Source: an uncultured Campylobacter sp.
GTDB lineage: Bacteria > Campylobacterota > Campylobacteria > Campylobacterales > Campylobacteraceae
Reading direction: 5' to 3'
Assembly (NCBI GenBank): GCA_937875715.1
Contig: CALEHZ010000217.1
Span: 1-8,377 of the forward strand
DNA: 8,377 bases
In this document: piece after piece, positions 6,040 through 8,377 of the stretch
Position numbering within the stretch: the first letter of the stretch is position 1
Layout: each line of letters begins with the position of its first letter
The notes under the pieces: generated by a model
The model's input: only the letters and a program-made list of their open reading frames with translations
The model's database searches: none
Told to the model about the DNA's origin: nothing
Made by a program: the position numbers and the translations under genes

Positions 6040-7362
6040 TTGAGTTTAAAAAATTCAAAAGGGGCGAACAAATCGCCCCTTAAAAAACCAGAAAATTCAG
6101 CAGTGCCAAAAAAAACTGCTAAAAAAACAAGCAAAAAATCTTCAAAAAATTCAAAAAAATCTTTGAATTTTACAAAAATTTTTATTATTATTTTTGTGCT
6201 TGTGATGCTTGGCTGGGCGGTGTTAATGGCGTTTGTAAGTATGCCAAAAAGCAGTCCTTTTGAGCGCACAAAAAGCAAGGAAAATATTCATCAAATTTTA
6301 GAAAGCAAAAAAAGAAAAACTTCTATTTTAGAAGCTAATCAAAGCACGGATAAAAGGGAGCAAAGTTTAAAAAATTCAAGCGAAGAAAATAAAACTAATC
6401 AGCCAAATATTCAAAGCCAAAAAGCGGCAGAAAATTCAAATCTAAAAAATTCAACACCAGAAAATTCAAGTGAATTTTTTAAAGATGGAAATAAATCAAA
6501 TTTAATAGAACAAAATATCACAGATGATGATATATCAAACTTTGGCAAGAAAATTGAATTTTATAAAAATGAGTTTATAAGTGCTAATAAGACTCAAAAA
6601 GAAGATGATGAAAAGCCTATTTTCACAGCTGCAAAAGATGAGTATAAAATCACGCCTGAAAAAACGCTAAATTCATACAAAAAGGCAAATCCAAAAAGTC
6701 CAAAATTAGTAATTATTATGGATGACATTAGCACCAAGTCGCAAGCTAGCGAGCTAAAAAACCTAGCTAAGCTTGGCATAAAAGTCACTCCAAGTATTTT
6801 TCCACCAGAAAATGCTCATCCAAATAGTCATGAGCTAGCTAATGAATTTAGCGCATTTATGGTGCATTTGCCGCTTTGGGCGCTAAATTATAATAACGAA
6901 AAAGCAAATACGCTTCACAAAGGTGATAGCAAGGAAAAAATCAAAGCAAGAATAGCACAGATTAAACGCGATTTTCCAAAAGTGAATTTTATAAACAATC
7001 ACACAGGCAGCGGCTTTACAAGCGATTATGAGGGTAGTTTTGCGCTACTTGAAGCACTAAAAGCGCAAAATATAAATTTCATCGATAGCCTTACAATAGG
7101 CAGTTCGCAAATCCCGGTTGTTAGCGCAAAATTAGGGCTAAAATACATTTATAGAGATGTGTTTTTAGACAACGAACAAAACACGCAAAAAATTCTTACA
7201 ATGCTACAAAAAGCTGTAAATATCGCCAAAAACGATGGTGTAGCGATCGCGATTTGTCATCCTTACAAAAGTACTTTTGAGGCCTTAAGACTTGCACGAA
7301 ATAGCGTTTTAAAGGGCGTAGAAGTAGTTTATGTGGATAAAATCTATGAATTTTATAAATGA
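6040..7362 (+). CDS. Membrane-anchored divergent polysaccharide deacetylase (YibQ family)
   Basis: The C-terminal 220 residues match the divergent polysaccharide deacetylase family (DUF610, YibQ-like). Their motifs are KLVIIMDDIS (222-231), FMVHLPLWAL (273-282), FINNHTGSGFTSDYEG (317-332), IDSLT, YRDVFLDN (371-378) and VAIAICHPYKST (401-412). Family members are periplasmic and presumed to act on envelope glycans; the substrate is unknown. The N-terminus has a Lys/Ser-rich cytoplasmic stretch (1-43) and one membrane segment (about 44-66, KIFIIIFVLVMLGWAVLMAF). A disordered Lys/Asn/Ser/Glu linker follows to about 215, so the domain should face the periplasm. The linker has repeated KNS and ENS tripeptides encoded by AAAATTCA. 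The start is unsure: there is no ATG before the membrane segment, TTG at 6040 gives the longest frame, and GTG at 6103 is an alternative. The gene follows ilvC by 10 bases and overlaps dprA. Confidence 0.88.
   Translation: MSLKNSKGANKSPLKKPENSAVPKKTAKKTSKKSSKNSKKSLNFTKIFIIIFVLVMLGWAVLMAFVSMPKSSPFERTKSKENIHQILESKKRKTSILEANQSTDKREQSLKNSSEENKTNQPNIQSQKAAENSNLKNSTPENSSEFFKDGNKSNLIEQNITDDDISNFGKKIEFYKNEFISANKTQKEDDEKPIFTAAKDEYKITPEKTLNSYKKANPKSPKLVIIMDDISTKSQASELKNLAKLGIKVTPSIFPPENAHPNSHELANEFSAFMVHLPLWALNYNNEKANTLHKGDSKEKIKARIAQIKRDFPKVNFINNHTGSGFTSDYEGSFALLEALKAQNINFIDSLTIGSSQIPVVSAKLGLKYIYRDVFLDNEQNTQKILTMLQKAVNIAKNDGVAIAICHPYKSTFEALRLARNSVLKGVEVVYVDKIYEFYK
6059..6081. other. Strong GC-rich hairpin at the ilvC/deacetylase junction
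   Basis: AAGGGGCG and CGCCCCTT pair perfectly over 8 bases around a 7-base loop, in otherwise very AT-rich DNA. It starts 30 bases after the ilvC stop and lies within codons 7-14 of the deacetylase if TTG at 6040 is the start. The plus strand has only two T's after the stem, so it is not a normal forward terminator. On the minus strand the stem is followed by TTTTGAATTTTTT, which resembles an intrinsic terminator for antisense transcription. It may also protect the 3' end of ilvC mRNA. Confidence 0.6.
6431..6478 (+). repeat. AAAATTCA repeats at 15-bp period in the deacetylase linker
   Basis: AAAATTCA starts at 6431, 6446 and 6461, exactly 15 bases apart, giving ENSNL, KNSTP and ENSSE (residues 131-145). 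The third copy is followed after two bases by its reverse complement (6471-6478), making an 8+2+8 inverted repeat. The same octamer recurs in this gene at 6050, 6092, 6146 and 6371. Confidence 0.85.
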
Positions 7363-8152
7363 AATGTCCTTTTTGCCGCTTTGCTTAAAACGGCTTAAAA
7401 ATCCGCCCAAAACGCTTTATTTCAGGGGAAATTTAGAACTTTTAAACGCTCCAAAAGTAGCAATCGTAGGCTCTCGCAAATGCTCAAAATACACGCAAAA
7501 TCTTATTTTAAATCTAGCAAATATGCTTGCCAAAAAGGGCGTTTGCGTAGTAAGTGGCGGGGCAATCGGCGCTGATATATTCGCTCACATGGGCGCTATG
7601 CCACGCACAATCGGTGTTTTTGCAAATAGCCTTGATATGATTTATCCAGCCCAAAACGAAGCTGTGATAAATGAAATATACACAAAAGGACTTGCTATAA
7701 GTGAGTTTAAAAGCTCTCATCAGCCTTTTAGACACGATTTTTTAGATAGAAACCGCATTGTAGTGGGGCTTAGCGATGCTGTAATCATCGCCCAAGCTGA
7801 TATAAAATCAGGTTCTATGAGTAGCGCAAATCACGCAATAGCGATGAATATTCCAGTTTTTGGCTTTCCGCAGCGCAAAGGCGAGAGCGATGGGACAAAT
7901 CTGCTTATTTCTAGCGGTAAAATGAGCCTTTTAAGCGATTTTGAGAAATTTGTAAATAGTTTTGAATTTTCTGAAAACCTAGAAAATTCAGACCCAGCGG
8001 GGCGTGAGCAAAATTCAAACGATGAAATTTTGAATTTTCTAGCTAAAAATAGCGACTTTAACAAAGCCTTTGCTAAATTCGGCGATAAATTATTTGAGTA
8101 TGAAATTGATGGTAAAATCATCATTGATGGTGCTTTTGTGAGGGTGCTGTGA
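7331..8152 (+). CDS. dprA: DNA processing protein DprA
   Basis: DprA binds single-stranded DNA entering the cell during natural transformation, protects it and loads RecA. The Rossmann-fold core is present: [14 protein letters not shown] (43-56), [18 protein letters not shown] (73-90), [16 protein letters not shown] (94-109), [23 protein letters not shown] (133-155) and the GSMSSANHA region (161-169), ending with GTNLLI. There is no N-terminal SAM domain, as expected for a short 273-residue form. A low-complexity linker (211-243), carrying an [13 protein letters not shown] element shared with rnr, joins the core to a short C-terminal segment ([21 protein letters not shown]) resembling the winged-helix end of other DprA proteins. 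Three in-frame ATGs are possible (7331, 7346, 7364). The one at 7346 has GGAT nine bases upstream and may be the true start. The gene overlaps both neighbours, so it belongs to the ilvC-to-ruvX operon. Confidence 0.93.
   Translation: MWIKSMNFINEMSFLPLCLKRLKNPPKTLYFRGNLELLNAPKVAIVGSRKCSKYTQNLILNLANMLAKKGVCVVSGGAIGADIFAHMGAMPRTIGVFANSLDMIYPAQNEAVINEIYTKGLAISEFKSSHQPFRHDFLDRNRIVVGLSDAVIIAQADIKSGSMSSANHAIAMNIPVFGFPQRKGESDGTNLLISSGKMSLLSDFEKFVNSFEFSENLENSDPAGREQNSNDEILNFLAKNSDFNKAFAKFGDKLFEYEIDGKIIIDGAFVRVL
7963..7990 (+). repeat. 10-bp inverted repeat in dprA
   Basis: TGAATTTTCT (7963-7972) and its exact reverse complement AGAAAATTCA (7981-7990) flank an 8-base spacer. The right arm is also the start of the ENSDPAG element. 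The repeat encodes the EFSENLENS stretch of the linker. Confidence 0.85.
7982..8020 (+). repeat. Dispersed ENSDPAG element, copy in dprA
   Basis: The element starts GAAAATTCAGACCCAGCGGG, identical to the rnr copy for 20 bases, and ends in AAATTCAAAC. It encodes [13 protein letters not shown], one codon shorter than the rnr version. It sits in the linker between the Rossmann core and the C-terminal segment of DprA. Confidence 0.85.
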
Positions 8153-8377
8153 GCGAGGTGATAATCGCCCTTGACATAGGCTTAAAGCGCATCGGTGTGG
8201 CTGTTTGTTATGATGCTAAAACCATACTTCCAAGCGATCCAGTGATTAGAAAAAACCGCAATCAAGCAGCAAGTGAAATAAGTAAAATTCTAAAAGAAAA
8301 AAACGCCGGTGTTTTGGTAGTAGGCGTGCCGCTTGGCGGGGCGAGCGAGGATGAAATGAGGCGGCGAATAGAACATT
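8149..8377 (+). CDS. ruvX: RuvX/YqgF family RNase H-like nuclease (3' end outside window)
   Basis: The visible 76 residues begin [22 protein letters not shown], the RNase H-like first strand of the YqgF/RuvX family with its catalytic Asp at residue 9 and the GxxxIG turn. [14 protein letters not shown] (56-69) corresponds to the conserved VVGLP motif. Family members have been linked to Holliday junction resolution or 16S rRNA 5' processing; the role here is not visible. The start is a GTG overlapping the dprA TGA in the order GTGA, so translation is probably coupled. The same dprA-ruvX pairing is known from C. jejuni (from memory, Cj0634-Cj0635). The C-terminal half, with the remaining acidic catalytic residues, is cut by the window edge. 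Confidence 0.92.
   Translation, partial: MSEVIIALDIGLKRIGVAVCYDAKTILPSDPVIRKNRNQAASEISKILKEKNAGVLVVGVPLGGASEDEMRRRIEH

Noticed and set aside
6108..6115. A8 tract near the 5' end of the deacetylase as a phase-variation site
   Set aside because: Campylobacter phase variation typically uses longer G/C tracts. Eight A's in a Lys-rich stretch is unremarkable, though minor slippage cannot be excluded.

Overview
The window looks like core chromosome of a Campylobacter or close relative in the Campylobacterota. It is AT-rich (roughly one third G+C by eye), and its promoters have a clear -10 box but no obvious -35. The gene order holA-rnr / ilvC-divergent polysaccharide deacetylase-dprA-ruvX matches, from memory, the Campylobacter jejuni order Cj0630c-Cj0635. 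There is no phage, insertion sequence, CRISPR array or RNA gene. Every base belongs to a gene or to a gap of less than 150 bases.

Left half, minus strand. An operon starts at 4861 and reads leftward: an HDOD-domain protein (4049-4861), rnr for RNase R (2052-4052) and holA for DNA polymerase III delta (1067-2059). The genes are joined by 3- and 8-base overlaps, so translation is probably coupled. After a gap of 109 bases with terminator-like and promoter-like signals come rpsF (547-957) and ssb (543 down to the window edge). rpsR normally follows these two and would lie outside the window. Right half, plus strand. ilvC (5007-6029) has its own promoter. It is followed at 10 bases by a membrane-anchored divergent polysaccharide deacetylase (6040-7362), then dprA (7331-8152) and ruvX (8149 to the edge), again with overlaps. 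The two operons diverge from a 145-base spacer at 4862-5006.

The gene functions are ordinary: translation, RNA decay, replication, branched-chain amino acid synthesis, envelope metabolism and processing of transforming DNA. The striking feature is a repeat layer on top of them. The octamer TGAATTTT/AAAATTCA occurs about 31 times by hand count, where base composition predicts about one. It is absent from ssb, rpsF and ilvC and dense in protein linkers, where it encodes xNS tripeptides. It contains RAATTY, the site methylated by CtsM, which C. jejuni is reported to need on DNA for natural transformation. An uptake or self-recognition word is therefore a reasonable hypothesis.

Two unrelated genes, rnr and dprA, also share an in-frame element of about 40 bp encoding ENSDPAG(C/R)E...NSN, flanked by the octamer. 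It resembles a small peptide-coding repeat that spreads within genes. This repeat layer is the best candidate for something undescribed here.
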